Part shown: positions 1 through 7,763 of the stretch, piece after piece | Position numbering within the stretch: position 1 is the stretch's first letter | Layout of the letters: every line of letters starts with the position of its first letter | The notes under the pieces: model-generated | Databases searched by the model: none | Seen by the model: the letters and a program-made list of their open reading frames with translations, nothing else | Told to the model about the DNA's origin: nothing | Program-made: the position numbers and the translations under genes | Assembly (NCBI GenBank): GCA_022764085.1 | Contig: JALERP010000076.1 | Location: 1-34,827, forward strand | Reading direction: 5' to 3' | Length of the DNA stretch: 34,827 nucleotides | DNA from: Prevotella sp. | GTDB lineage: Bacteria; Bacteroidota; Bacteroidia; Bacteroidales; Bacteroidaceae

Positions 1-738
1 TGCACTGGCCTCACCTCCGTCACGATTCCTAATTCTGTGACAAGTATTGGAGATTATGCTTTCTATCAATGCAGCAGCTTCACACATCCAATTATTGTAA
101 ATGATATGTTTGTCTTTTTACCAACAGGATATGAAGGTCATTATTCTATACCTGAAAATATATCAACAATAATTGGAGGAGCTTTCTCTGAATGCAGCAG
201 CCTCACCTCAGTTACGATTCCTAATTCTGTGACAAGTATTGGAGAGAGTGCTTTCTATGATTGCAGCAGCCTCACCTCCGTCACTATTCCTAATTCTGTA
301 ACAAGTATTGGAAATGAGGCTTTCGCTTACTGTGAAAATATAGAAAACGTCTATTGTTACGCAGAGGAAGTTCCATCAACCGATTATAGTGCTTTCTTTG
401 GTTTTATTTTCGAAAATGCTACTCTTTACGTCCCTGCATCTGCAATCGAGGCTTATAAAACAACAGAACCTTGGAGCGACTTTGGAACTATTAAAGCTAT
501 CGAAGACGCCGATGGTGTTGAATCTGCAAAAGAGCGTGGTTTCGCCATCCAGTCGGCAGGAGGCTTCATCAACATCTCCGGTCTCGACAACAACGAGACA
601 GTCAGCTTCTATGGCATCGATGGTAAGTCCCTCGGCACCGCCACCGCCATCAACGGCACAACATCCTTCGCCGCACAATCCGGCTCTATCGTAGTCGCCA
701 AGATTGGCAAGGAAAACATTAAAATCGCAGTGAAATAA
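1..738 (+). CDS. BspA-like leucine-rich repeat surface protein, 3' part only
   Basis: The reading frame is open from base 1, so the true start lies upstream of the window; the GTG at 37 is only an internal codon. The visible 245 codons begin inside LRR_5 (BspA/TpLRR) repeats with the pattern [17 protein letters not shown]; three copies are visible, with a less regular stretch between the first two. After the last repeat a linker leads to about 75 C-terminal residues whose final strand ([17 protein letters not shown]) resembles a type A type IX secretion sorting domain. In this family such proteins are exported, anchored to the surface and used for adhesion; that role is inferred here. The stop is TAA at 736-738. 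Repeat number and N-terminal signal cannot be judged because the gene is cut. Confidence 0.9.
   Translation, partial: CTGLTSVTIPNSVTSIGDYAFYQCSSFTHPIIVNDMFVFLPTGYEGHYSIPENISTIIGGAFSECSSLTSVTIPNSVTSIGESAFYDCSSLTSVTIPNSVTSIGNEAFAYCENIENVYCYAEEVPSTDYSAFFGFIFENATLYVPASAIEAYKTTEPWSDFGTIKAIEDADGVESAKERGFAIQSAGGFINISGLDNNETVSFYGIDGKSLGTATAINGTTSFAAQSGSIVVAKIGKENIKIAVK
10..320 (+). repeat. Near-identical LRR-coding DNA repeats
   Basis: The stretch beginning CTCACCTC occurs at 10, 202 and 271, and the copies at 202 and 271 are exactly 69 bp apart. Identity at DNA level is high, including synonymous positions, so the gene can probably gain or lose LRR units by recombination. Confidence 0.8.
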
Positions 739-784
739 CATCCGCATAGATACTCCAATGCTGTAGGGGTCTTTACTTTATGAA
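739..784 (-). repeat. Dispersed intergenic repeat, diverged copy 1
   Basis: Read on the minus strand, this spacer carries CATAAAGTAAAGACC, then CCTACAG, and later GCGGATG. These are the same blocks as in the 37-bp repeats at 1959-1995 and 31474-31510, but here about 14 bases separate CCTACAG from GCGGATG. It begins directly after the stop codon of the LRR gene. Confidence 0.6.
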
Positions 785-840
785 TCATAGTGACAGGTTC
801 ATCGGTTCGAAAGGGTGAACCAATGTACCTGTCACTATGA
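785..840. terminator. Large imperfect inverted repeat downstream of the LRR gene
   Basis: Two 24-base arms (785-808 and 817-840) pair with only two mismatches around an 8-base loop. The outer 14 bp (TCATAGTGACAGGT) match perfectly. No long T-run follows, so this is not a classic intrinsic terminator. Its place 46 bp after the stop suggests a 3'-end hairpin. Downstream, TATGAACCTCGT is repeated twice (846-873 region). Confidence 0.5.
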
Positions 841-905
841 ATCTCTATGAACCTCGTCCCTATGAACCTCGTATCATCAAGACAATTGTTTTATAGGTTA
901 ACCTA

Positions 906-1021
906 CTACTTTTTGAATAATTCCAATGCCCTGTCCAGTTCGTCAATAACGCGTTGATATTCTCTTGACAGTTCATCGTCACATACACATTCTCTACTAC
1001 TAATAAATCTTCTTTTTCCAT
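906..1021 (-). pseudogene. Small decayed ORF
   Basis: An ATG at 1021 (minus strand) opens MEKEDLLVVENV. A different frame then carries a well-formed amphipathic helix ending EYQRVIDELDRALELFKK and a TAG at 906-908. Neither frame alone gives a convincing gene, but one frameshift near residue 13 would join them into a protein of roughly 40 residues. The family is not recognised. It lies in a 550-bp spacer that looks degraded. Confidence 0.3.
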
Positions 1022-1063
1022 TTTTTCCGCGAAGTTACAAAATAAACGCGACAAAAAGAATAT

Positions 1064-1186
1064 ATGGACGTAAGGAGGACAGTGGGCAAGGATGGCGATG
1101 GCAAGGGTACACTGAGAACATGGCAGCACCGCGGGTATGTGGTGTATGACGATATTGTAAAGAAATACATCAAGAAGCGAGGGTGA
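1064..1186 (+). CDS. Hypothetical 40-residue protein or gene remnant
   Basis: ATG at 1064 to TGA at 1184-1186 gives 40 residues, MDVRRTVGKDGDGKG then TLRTWQHRGYVVYDDIVKKY and a basic tail. The TLRTWQHRGY part looks like the end of a helix-turn-helix or winged-helix domain, so this may be the C-terminal remnant of a mobile-element DNA-binding protein. There is no recognisable family, and no promoter or ribosome binding site decides the start. The composition looks coding but the call is tentative. Confidence 0.3.
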   Translation: MDVRRTVGKDGDGKGTLRTWQHRGYVVYDDIVKKYIKKRG

Positions 1187-1218
1187 GCGTTTCAGCGTTT
1201 CAGCGTTTCAGTGTTTCA
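1187..1218 (+). repeat. Four tandem 8-bp repeats
   Basis: GCGTTTCA is repeated three times and followed by GTGTTTCA, directly after the stop of the small ORF. Confidence 0.85.
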
Positions 1219-1286
1219 GTGCTGCGGGGCATTCGCAAGGAATCCATCTTACGCCATAGAGTAAAAGTGATTATTATAATGAAGAT

Positions 1287-1317
1287 AGCGATTAGAACGA
1301 CAACTGTTCTAATCGCT
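1287..1317 (-). terminator. Perfect 12-bp stem at the 3' end of yigZ
   Basis: AGCGATTAGAAC (1287-1298) and GTTCTAATCGCT (1306-1317) form a perfect stem with a 7-base loop. On the minus strand the last codons and TAA stop of yigZ lie inside the hairpin. The T-run is weak on both strands, so this is a hairpin-type 3' end rather than a textbook terminator. Confidence 0.5.
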
Positions 1318-1876
1318 TTCTTAGTTGGTCGGCCTGTGAACGGCGTATGGCGAGGGTTATCTCGCAGGTGTTGTCGAAGGTCTGTGAGACGATGCGCGGC
1401 TGCATGTCCTTGACTATGCGCATCACGTCGTTCATCGTAACATAGGTGAAGGTGTATGTTATCTGTTCCTCTATCAGACGCTCTTCCTCCTCGGCGTCGT
1501 CCAGTGCAAGGGCGGCAGCCTCCTTGTATGCCACGATGAGTCCGCTGGTGCCGAGTTTTACTCCTCCGAAGTATCTTATCACGACCACGAGGATATTGGT
1601 GAGTTCTCGGCTGTTAATCTGTCCGAGTATCGGTTTGCCAGCGGTGCTGCTTGGTTCTCCATCGTCGTTAGCACGGAACTCAGTGCGCTCATCGCCGAGC
1701 ATGTATGCCCAGCATACATGTCGTGCGTCGAAGTATTTCTTGCGGTATTGCGCCACAATTTCCTTCGCCTCATCCACGGTTTCGACATGATGCGCAAAGG
1801 CGAGGAATTTGCTACGTTTCTCCGTATAGTAGCCCTCGCCGGTTTTCTTTTCACTTATGGTCCTGTATGTATCCAA
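1292..1876 (-). CDS. yigZ: YigZ/IMPACT family protein
   Basis: 194 residues, normal for the bacterial YigZ/UPF0029 family related to eukaryotic IMPACT. The conserved core is clear: RSKFLAFAHHVETVDEA near residues 21-37, then HVCWAYMLG, NDDGEPSSTAGKPILGQI and VVVIRYFGGVKLGTSGLIVAY, followed by a smaller C-terminal ferredoxin-like domain. The molecular role is not settled; IMPACT relatives interfere with Gcn2 signalling, and the bacterial proteins are thought to bind nucleic acid. The start must be TTG at 1876: in this frame a TAA lies a few codons upstream and there is no ATG before the conserved core. It is a single gene, with a hairpin overlapping its 3' end. Confidence 0.9.
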   Translation of the reverse strand: MDTYRTISEKKTGEGYYTEKRSKFLAFAHHVETVDEAKEIVAQYRKKYFDARHVCWAYMLGDERTEFRANDDGEPSSTAGKPILGQINSRELTNILVVVIRYFGGVKLGTSGLIVAYKEAAALALDDAEEEERLIEEQITYTFTYVTMNDVMRIVKDMQPRIVSQTFDNTCEITLAIRRSQADQLRKRLEQLSF

Positions 1877-2249
1877 CGCTATCTTTTATTATTAAGAATT
1901 AAAAATTAAAAGCCCCCCCTAATCCCCCGAGGGGGACTTGCATTGCGGCAAGTCGGCGGGCGGTCTTACATAAAGTAAAGACCCTACAGCGGATGTTATC
2001 ACGCAGCAATTTTTTATATTTTTATAAACACAAAGACACAAAGGAATGAAGTTTATTCTGGAAACAAAGACAACAAGCGACTTAAAAGTCGCCACAAAGC
2101 CTTCCGGGATGAAAACTCTGTGTCCTTAGTAAAAGTAGCTTTAGCTGCTCTCTGTATCTTCCGCTCCCGATAAAAAACTCAGTGACTTTGTGTCTCTGTG
2201 TTCAAAAATAACTCTTAATTCTTAACTCTTAATTATTAATTTTTACTTC
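1877..2249. other. Intergenic region with layered repeats, no gene seen
   Basis: Upstream of yigZ lie AATTAAAA-type repeats, then a C-run/G-run palindrome (TCCCCCGAGGGGGA near 1924-1937), the 37-bp dispersed repeat, and a pair of inverted CACAAAGACAC / GTGTCTCTGTG tracts (about 2028-2042 and 2188-2205). These tracts make the whole 2026-2205 block a loose palindrome. AATTAAGA-type repeats (2214-2245) abut the end of the DUF1015 gene. Confidence 0.7.
1959..1995 (+). repeat. Dispersed 37-bp repeat, copy 2
   Basis: GGCGGTCTTACATAAAGTAA and the following 17 bases to GCGGATG are identical to 31474-31510, about 29.5 kb away. Both copies are preceded by CATTGCGGC. A diverged copy lies at 739-784 in the opposite orientation. 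Confidence 0.85.
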
Positions 2250-3497
2250 TCAACCGAGCTTATGAATAACAAGTCCTGAGCGGAGTTTGGGCTCAAACCA
2301 TGTGGCCTTGGGGGGCATGATGTTGCCACTGTCGGCGATGTCCATGATTTGCTGCATCGAGACGGGATAGAGGGCTAATGCCATGCGCATCTCACCGCTA
2401 TCCACACGACGCTTCAGCTCGCCAAGTCCACGCAGTCCTCCTACGAAGTCGATGCGGTTGCTGCCACGCAAGTCCTTGATGCCAAGCAGGTCGTCGAGAA
2501 TCAGACGGGAGGAGATGTCAACGTCGAGCACACCTATAGGGTCGCTGTCGTCGTACGTGCCGTCCTTTGCCTTAAGCGAATACCAATGCTTGTCGAGATA
2601 CATCGAGAACTCGTGAATCTGCTGCGGCTTGTATATCTCCTCGCCCTTGTCCTCGACGATGAAGTTGCGGCCGAGCTTGCGCAGGAACTCGTCGGACTCC
2701 ATGCGGTTGAGGTCCTTGAGCACACGGTTGTAGTCGAGGATGGTGAGCTGGGATGCCTGGAAGCATACAGCCATGAAGTAGTTGTACTCCTCGTCGCCCT
2801 TATGGTCCTTATTGAGCCTAGCTTTCTCCGCTCCCACGAGGGCAGCTGCAGCCGAACGGTGGTGACCGTCGGCGATATAGAGGTTGGGCATCTTGGCAAA
2901 CTCGTTGGTGATGGTCTCAATGTCCTTGTCGTCTGCGATGACCCAGAACTTATGACCGAATCCGTCGATGGGGGCGATGAAGTCGTACTCGGGCTCAGTG
3001 GCGGCATAGCGCATGATAAGGTCGTTGAGCACCTTGTTGTCGGGATAGGCGAAGAACACCGGTTCGATGTTGGCGTTGTTCACCCTGACGTGCTTCATGC
3101 GGTCTTCCTCCTTGTCGCGGCGTGTAAGCTCATGCTTCTTGATTTTGCCGGTCATATAGTCGTCCACGTATGCTCCTACAACGAGTCCGTACTGTGTCTT
3201 GCCGTTCATTGTCTGGGCATAGATATAGTACTGTTCCTTGTCGTCCTGCACGAGCCATCCGTTGTCCTGGAACTTTTGGAAGTTCTCGGCAGCCTTTTCA
3301 TATACCCGCGGGTCGTATTCGCTTGTTCCTTCGGGGAAATCTATTTCGGGCTTAATGATATGATATAGGCTCATCTCATTGTCGCCTGCCTCGGCTCTTG
3401 CCTCTTCGGAGTTGAGCACGTCGTAGGGACGCGACTCTACTCTTTCGACCAGTTCCTTGGGCGGGCGAATGCCCCTGAATGGTTTTACTTTTGCCAT
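2250..3497 (-). CDS. DUF1015 family protein
   Basis: 415 residues, matching the DUF1015 family length. Typical landmarks are the N-terminal KPFRGIRPP and SRPYDVLNSEEA blocks and the ADGHHR motif at 209-214 followed by a small-residue helix. The biochemical activity is unknown. In Bacteroidetes this gene commonly sits with serC and serA, as here, so a link to serine or phosphoserine metabolism is a reasonable inference from neighbourhood only. The ATG at 3497 gives the family-typical MAKVKPFRG start. The spacer upstream is filled by AATTAGG repeats and contains the inserted four-helix-bundle gene, so co-transcription with serCA is uncertain. Confidence 0.9.
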   Translation of the reverse strand: MAKVKPFRGIRPPKELVERVESRPYDVLNSEEARAEAGDNEMSLYHIIKPEIDFPEGTSEYDPRVYEKAAENFQKFQDNGWLVQDDKEQYYIYAQTMNGKTQYGLVVGAYVDDYMTGKIKKHELTRRDKEEDRMKHVRVNNANIEPVFFAYPDNKVLNDLIMRYAATEPEYDFIAPIDGFGHKFWVIADDKDIETITNEFAKMPNLYIADGHHRSAAAALVGAEKARLNKDHKGDEEYNYFMAVCFQASQLTILDYNRVLKDLNRMESDEFLRKLGRNFIVEDKGEEIYKPQQIHEFSMYLDKHWYSLKAKDGTYDDSDPIGVLDVDISSRLILDDLLGIKDLRGSNRIDFVGGLRGLGELKRRVDSGEMRMALALYPVSMQQIMDIADSGNIMPPKATWFEPKLRSGLVIHKLG

Positions 3498-3511
3498 AAC
3501 TTTTATTTTAT

Positions 3512-3616
3512 AATTAGGAATTAGGAATTAGGAATTAGGAATTAGGAATGCCAAATCGCAGCCAATTCCTCATTCCTCATTCCTCATTCCTCATTAAAAT
3601 TAGGAATTAGGAATTA
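3512..3616. repeat. Inverted AATTAGG / ATTCCTC heptamer arrays
   Basis: About five units of AATTAGG (3513-3547) are followed by a core GCCAAATCGCAGCCAATTCC and then four ATTCCTC units, so the two arrays face each other as a long imperfect hairpin. A last AATTAGG tract reaches the stop of the four-helix-bundle gene. The core recurs inverted at about 5037-5060 with one mismatch. Confidence 0.85.
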
Positions 3617-3978
3617 ATTGCTTCTGCGGTTGATTTCGTAATGCTACTAAGAAGACTTTTTATTGATAAACAGTCATTGTATATGGACTGGAACTGTGTT
3701 TCATTAAGATAATCTGTATCATGCAACAATTCTATCCAATATAACGTCTCAGCACTTTCTTTGAAAGCTATATACATTTTTGACAAAAAATCTTTCTTGC
3801 TAAATGCACACGTAGCTTCTGAAACATTGGCTCCAATGCTTGTACCACTTCTTAACAACTGCTTGGAAATAATATACTCATGTTTTGAATTATTCAAAAA
3901 CTGATAGAGTCTTATTATTCTTATAGCAAATTGTTTGCTCTTCAAGACAATAGCATTATCACCGTCACATTTTTTCAT
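3607..3978 (-). CDS. Four helix bundle protein (23S rRNA IVP/S23 family)
   Basis: 123 residues, the usual length. The pattern is that of the 23S rRNA intervening-sequence protein family: K-QFAIRIIRLYQFL, then LLRSGTSIGANVSEA (residues about 42-56), FLSKMYIAFKESAETLYWIELL and a final helix. Members fold as four-helix bundles that form pentamers; the diversity-generating-retroelement protein Avd is a relative. No cellular role is established for stand-alone copies. It sits between serA and the DUF1015 gene, partners that are often adjacent, and is flanked by repeats on both sides, so it looks like an insertion. Its codons are more AT-rich than those of its neighbours, which fits transfer. The ATG at 3978 begins MKKCDGDN. 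Confidence 0.88.
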   Translation of the reverse strand: MKKCDGDNAIVLKSKQFAIRIIRLYQFLNNSKHEYIISKQLLRSGTSIGANVSEATCAFSKKDFLSKMYIAFKESAETLYWIELLHDTDYLNETQFQSIYNDCLSIKSLLSSITKSTAEAINS

Positions 3979-3986
3979 TCCTAAAA

Positions 3987-4060
3987 CTTTGTCGATTGCT
4001 GACTCTACCTCTTAGTAGCTCAAGCAAGCTTGGCTCTGCGTATGGTTTGCGCAGCAATTC
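3987..4060 (-). repeat. Dispersed 74-bp repeat, copy 1
   Basis: Read on the minus strand, it begins GAATTGCTGCGCAAACC, contains AAGCTTGCTTGAG and ends with CAGCAATCGACAAAG. It aligns without gaps to 19563-19636 with 61 of 74 bases identical. It fills the space directly upstream of the four-helix-bundle start codon. Confidence 0.75.
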
Positions 4061-4081
4061 CTAATTCCTAATCCCTAATTC

Positions 4082-4996
4082 CTAATTCACTTTAAACTTC
4101 GTGCATCCATCCTTGAAGAAGGCGTTGATCTGACGGGCAGCAGCTATGCCGGCGTTGGTGTTGGCCTCGGCTGTCTGGGCACCCATCTTCTTGGGAGTGC
4201 TGAAATAGCGGCCCTCGAACTGGGCGAAGTCGGCATCGGCATCGGGCTTGATGTCGGTGATGTACTTCAGGTCGGTGCGCTCGGCGAGGAGCTTGATAAG
4301 CTCTGGCTCGTTGATGACCTCCTTGCGGGCGGTGTTGATAAGGATGGCTCCCTTCTTCATCTGACCTACAGTGGCATAGTTGATGCTCTGCTTGGTCTCG
4401 GGAGTGGCGGGGATGTGGAGAGAGACGATGTCACAGGTCTTGAAGAGGTCGTCCTGTGAGTCAACTGCCTTGACACCAGCTGACTCGATAGCCTCCTTGG
4501 GGCAGAATGCGTCGTAGGCATATACCTCCATACCGAATCCGGCGGCTATGCGGGCAACGTTGCGTCCTACATTTCCGAAGGCGAGAATACCAAGTTTCTT
4601 ACCCATCAGTTCAGTGCCAGCCTTGCCATTATAGAAGTTGCGCACTGCATATACGAGCATACCGAACACAAGCTCAGCCACTGCGTTGGCGTTCTGACCT
4701 GGGGTGTTCTCTGCAATCACGTTGTGGGCAGTGGCGGCGGCGAGGTCGATGTTGTCATATCCTGCTCCGGCACGCACAACAATCTTCAACTGCTTGGCTG
4801 CGTCGAGCACCTCGGCATCCACCTTGTCCGAACGGATAATCATTGCGTCAGCATCCTTCACTGCGTCGAGAAGCTGCTGCTTCTCTGTATATTTCTCGAG
4901 GAGGGCGAGTTCATTGCCTGCACCCTCAATCTCTGCCTTTATGCCCTCTACAGCAGCTGCTGCGAAAGGCTTCTCTGTTGCTACTAATACTTTCAT
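4082..4996 (-). CDS. serA: D-3-phosphoglycerate dehydrogenase (short, lysine type)
   Basis: 304 residues, a short SerA without ACT or ASB regulatory domains. It should oxidise 3-phosphoglycerate to 3-phosphohydroxypyruvate with NAD, the first step of serine synthesis, in the cytoplasm. Seen: substrate-side VVRAGAGYDNIDL (73-85), the Rossmann loop LAFGNVGR (138-145, first glycine of GxGxxG replaced by alanine), the catalytic arginine in NTARKEV (R224), and TPKKMGAQTAEAN (267-279). The last motif has lysine where most enzymes have the catalytic histidine, as in the known IIIK subtype of this enzyme family. It lies directly downstream of serC. The stop AAT-TAG is shared with the flanking heptamer array. 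Confidence 0.95.
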   Translation of the reverse strand: MKVLVATEKPFAAAAVEGIKAEIEGAGNELALLEKYTEKQQLLDAVKDADAMIIRSDKVDAEVLDAAKQLKIVVRAGAGYDNIDLAAATAHNVIAENTPGQNANAVAELVFGMLVYAVRNFYNGKAGTELMGKKLGILAFGNVGRNVARIAAGFGMEVYAYDAFCPKEAIESAGVKAVDSQDDLFKTCDIVSLHIPATPETKQSINYATVGQMKKGAILINTARKEVINEPELIKLLAERTDLKYITDIKPDADADFAQFEGRYFSTPKKMGAQTAEANTNAGIAAARQINAFFKDGCTKFKVN

Positions 4997-5008
4997 GATA
5001 TTTTTTTT

Positions 5009-5096
5009 AATTAGGAATTAGGAATGAGGAATGAGGAATTGGCTGCGCTTTGGCATTCCTAATTCCTAATTCCTAATTTCTAATTCCTAATTTCTA
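5009..5096. repeat. Inverted heptamer arrays between serC and serA
   Basis: AATTAGG/AATGAGG units, a core (GGCTGCGCTTTGGC) and ATTCCTA units form another long palindromic spacer. The core is the inverse of the core at about 3548. The last unit supplies the TAG stop of serC. Confidence 0.85.
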
Positions 5097-6161
5097 ATTC
5101 TTACTCTCAAACTCCTTCATGCATGCCACGAGTGCATTGACGCCCTCGATGGTCTGGGCGTTGTAGCAGCTGGCGCGGAATCCGCCTACGCTGCGGTGTC
5201 CCTTGATACCAACCATGCCGCGCTCGGTGGCGAAGTCGAGGAAGGGCTTCTCCAGTTCCTTGTACTCGTCGTTCATCACGAAGCAGATGTTCATGAGCGA
5301 ACGGTCTTCCTCTGCTACTGTGCCACGGAAGAGCTTGTTGCGGTCGATTTCGCCGTAAACAATGTCGGCACGCTCCTGTGCTATCTTTGCCATAGCCTCA
5401 ACACCACCGTTCTTCTTGATCCAACGGAGGTTCTCGAGCATACAATAGATGGGCACAACGGGAGGTGTGTTGAACATAGAACCCTTCTCTACGTGTGTGC
5501 GGTAGTCGAGCATTGTGGGAATCTGACGCGGTGCCTTGCCGAGAGCGTCGTTCTTGACGATGACAAAGGTGACACCAGCCATTGAGAGGTTCTTCTGGGC
5601 ACCGCCATAGATGCAGTCGTACTTGCTCACGTCAACAGGTCGGCTCATGATGTCGGATGACATGTCGGCGATGATAGGCACGTTGACATCGAGGTCCTTG
5701 CGGATTTCCGTACCGTAGATAGTGTTGTTTGTGGTGATGTGGAGATAGTCAACATCGTCAGGACATGTCCAGTCCTTGGGGATGAAAGTGTAGTTGGCAT
5801 CGGCGGAAGAAGCCACCTCAACCACTTCTCCGAAGAGCTTAGCCTCCTTCATTGCCTTCTTTGCCCACACACCGGTATTGAGATAAGCAGCCTTATTGAT
5901 GAGGAAGTTATAAGGTACCATACAGAATTCCAACGAGGCGCCACCGCCAAGGAATAATACCGAATAACCCTCGGGCACCTGAAGCAATTCCTTCATGAGA
6001 GCCTCAGCCTCGTCAACGACGGGCTGGAAATTCTTGGCACGATGACTGATCTCCATCAGTGAGAGACCTGATTCCTGAAAGTCCAGACACTGCTTTGCGG
6101 TGTTCTCAATCACTTCGCGTGGAAGCATTGACGGACCTGCATTAAAGTTGTACTTCTTCAT
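5094..6161 (-). CDS. serC: Phosphoserine aminotransferase
   Basis: 355 residues, full length. It is a PLP-dependent class V aminotransferase that converts 3-phosphohydroxypyruvate and glutamate to O-phosphoserine and 2-oxoglutarate; it can also serve vitamin B6 synthesis. Seen: the family N-terminus [22 protein letters not shown] (69-79), [11 protein letters not shown] (143-153), the aspartate in PIIADMSSD, and the PLP lysine in YGGAQKNLS (K190). The C-terminus has the [14 protein letters not shown] block. Start ATG at 6161. A promoter lies about 90 bp upstream. It is followed by serA on the same strand, with only a repeat array between them. Confidence 0.96.
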   Translation of the reverse strand: MKKYNFNAGPSMLPREVIENTAKQCLDFQESGLSLMEISHRAKNFQPVVDEAEALMKELLQVPEGYSVLFLGGGASLEFCMVPYNFLINKAAYLNTGVWAKKAMKEAKLFGEVVEVASSADANYTFIPKDWTCPDDVDYLHITTNNTIYGTEIRKDLDVNVPIIADMSSDIMSRPVDVSKYDCIYGGAQKNLSMAGVTFVIVKNDALGKAPRQIPTMLDYRTHVEKGSMFNTPPVVPIYCMLENLRWIKKNGGVEAMAKIAQERADIVYGEIDRNKLFRGTVAEEDRSLMNICFVMNDEYKELEKPFLDFATERGMVGIKGHRSVGGFRASCYNAQTIEGVNALVACMKEFESKN

Positions 6162-6249
6162 TTTGATTGTCCTTTAAAAATTTATTATTTTGAGTATTAT
6201 TTTATCCTTATTTTATGTTCTTTATCCGTATAATTACAGAAAAACGCTG

Positions 6250-6281
6250 CGAAGGTACACTTTTTATTCGAGTTACGCAAA
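6250..6281 (-). promoter_or_regulatory. Promoter of serC
   Basis: On the minus strand TTTG (6278-6281) is followed after 20 bases by TACCTTCG (6250-6257), one change from the Bacteroidetes TAnnTTTG -7 element. The expected start site lies about 80-85 bases before the serC start codon. Confidence 0.55.
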
Positions 6282-6365
6282 CTTTTAAGCAAAAATGTCA
6301 CCAAAAAAGGCGATTTATTGTCTATTTGACACCTCAAAACGGTATTTTTGCATATTAATGCAGTA

Positions 6366-7694
6366 TTATTTCACCATTTCAACGACTGTCTTCACCCCCT
6401 TGATTTTCTCGCCGCTTGTGTTTCTTATGACATCCCCGGCGCACTCTCTTAGCACTGCCACATAGCAGTAGCGCTCCTTGACATCTATGCGCCCTATAGC
6501 GGCAGAGGTGAGTCCGCCTTTCTTACATAGGAATCCCACTATGTCGCCCTTGCTGAGCTTGTCCTTCTTGCCCTTGCCAATGTATAGCGTTGCCATACGT
6601 GCTGGCGATGGAGGAGGAAGCTGGCCGGAGGGGGGCAGAGGATAGTCGCTGATGTCGCCATCAACAAATTCGGGTATATGCTCCTCGGGTCCCAGGACGA
6701 AGAATGTCCTTCCCTTGGCATCCCAACGTGCAGTGCGCCCCACCCTATGCACATATCCGTCCTCGCCTTGCGGCAGATGGTAATGGACGATATTGTCGAT
6801 GTCGGGTATGTCGAGACCACGCGATGCAAGGTCGGTGCATACGAAGATGTTGGCAGAGCCATTGCTGAAGCGGTAGAGAGCCGCCTCGCGCTGTTCCTGC
6901 TCCATGCCGCCATGGAAGTGACTTACCGCAAACCCCTCCCTGCGAAGATGCTCGGCAGTGCGCTCCACACTGTCGCGATAGTTGAGGAACACCACCGAAC
7001 TGCGTTCGCCGAAAGAGCGCAGCAGCAGTGAGAGTGTGGCGAGCTTGTCCTTGACGGGGCTCTTCACCTCGTGGATAGTGACACGGGCGGGAACCTGCTC
7101 GCTAACGTCGAGACAGTCGATTCGCACGGCTTCCTTGAGTCGCACGAAGGTAGGTATCTCCTCGGCATCGGTGGCTGAAAGGAGAAAACGGCGGCGAAGT
7201 CCTGGCAGCTTTTTCATGAGGCGCGACATCTCGTCGTGGAATCCCATCTGCAGGCACTTGTCAAACTCGTCGATTATAACGTACCTTATATTATATGGGG
7301 ATATGTTCTGCTTGTCGAGGTGGTCGTTGATTCGTCCTGGTGTGCCGAAGACTATGTGCGGCATCACCTTCTTTATCACCTTGTGCTCGTCCATGGCAGG
7401 TCGTCCGCCATAGCAGCTCACCGACCTCACTCCGCAAGCCATGTCCTTAAGCACGGTGTCCGACTGCAATGCCAGTTCCCTTCCCGGCACAACGACAAGA
7501 GCCTGCACGTTGTCATTAGTCACGTCAATAGCGTGCGCCAACGGCAGTAGATAGGCAAGCGTCTTGCCTGAACCTGTCGGCGACAATACCACCACGTCGT
7601 TCTCTGTTCCGAGTATAGCGGCAGTGGTTTTCTGCTGCATCTCATTGAGGTCTTCTATCCCCAAACGCTTCAATACTTTATCTATTTCTATCAT
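6366..7694 (-). CDS. dbpA: DEAD-box RNA helicase with DbpA-type RNA-binding domain
   Basis: 442 residues. Motifs in order: an N-terminal Q-motif region (LNEMQQKTTAAIL), Walker A SPTGSGKT (38-45), PGREL (70-74, normally PTREL), TPGR (118-121), motif II DEFD (142-145, in place of DEAD), SAT (173-175), then the second RecA domain ending HRVGRTAR. From about residue 368 the C-terminus matches the DbpA RRM-like domain (TLYIGKGKKDKLSKGDIVGF), which in DbpA directs the enzyme to helix 92 of 23S rRNA. The likely role is 50S subunit assembly. The symbol is given by domain content; the DEFD and PGREL variants make it a divergent member. A 205-bp AT-rich spacer separates its stop from serC. Confidence 0.85.
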   Translation of the reverse strand: MIEIDKVLKRLGIEDLNEMQQKTTAAILGTENDVVVLSPTGSGKTLAYLLPLAHAIDVTNDNVQALVVVPGRELALQSDTVLKDMACGVRSVSCYGGRPAMDEHKVIKKVMPHIVFGTPGRINDHLDKQNISPYNIRYVIIDEFDKCLQMGFHDEMSRLMKKLPGLRRRFLLSATDAEEIPTFVRLKEAVRIDCLDVSEQVPARVTIHEVKSPVKDKLATLSLLLRSFGERSSVVFLNYRDSVERTAEHLRREGFAVSHFHGGMEQEQREAALYRFSNGSANIFVCTDLASRGLDIPDIDNIVHYHLPQGEDGYVHRVGRTARWDAKGRTFFVLGPEEHIPEFVDGDISDYPLPPSGQLPPPSPARMATLYIGKGKKDKLSKGDIVGFLCKKGGLTSAAIGRIDVKERYCYVAVLRECAGDVIRNTSGEKIKGVKTVVEMVK

Positions 7695-7699
7695 AATGC

Positions 7700-7763
7700 A
7701 GGAATTAGGAATTAGAAATGAGGAATTAGGAATTAGGAATTAGGAATTGGCATTTCATTCCTA
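7700..7763. repeat. AATTAGG heptamer array upstream of the helicase gene
   Basis: Six or more AATTAGG/AATGAGG units are followed by TTGGCATTTC and one inverted unit. The last unit supplies the AAT-TAG end of the downstream-facing metallo-hydrolase gene. Confidence 0.8.

Noticed and set aside
37..738. A complete gene starting at GTG 37
   Set aside because: The frame is open to base 1 and the repeat pattern continues upstream of 37, so the gene is cut by the window edge.
801..812. tRNA T-loop (GGTTCGAA)
   Set aside because: It is part of a simple inverted repeat; no acceptor, D or anticodon stem can be built around it.
860..1129. 89-codon minus-strand ORF as a real gene
   Set aside because: Its first half crosses a promoter-like spacer and its end is in the wrong frame for the helix EYQRVIDELDRALELFKK; reported only as a decayed ORF.
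2586..3368. 260-codon plus-strand ORF inside the DUF1015 gene
   Set aside because: Antisense shadow of a well-recognised family protein; its own translation is low-complexity Val/Leu/Glu and matches nothing.
3512..3616. Telomere-like function of the heptamers
   Set aside because: Similar to telomere repeats only in being short-period; arrays are short, internal and in both orientations.
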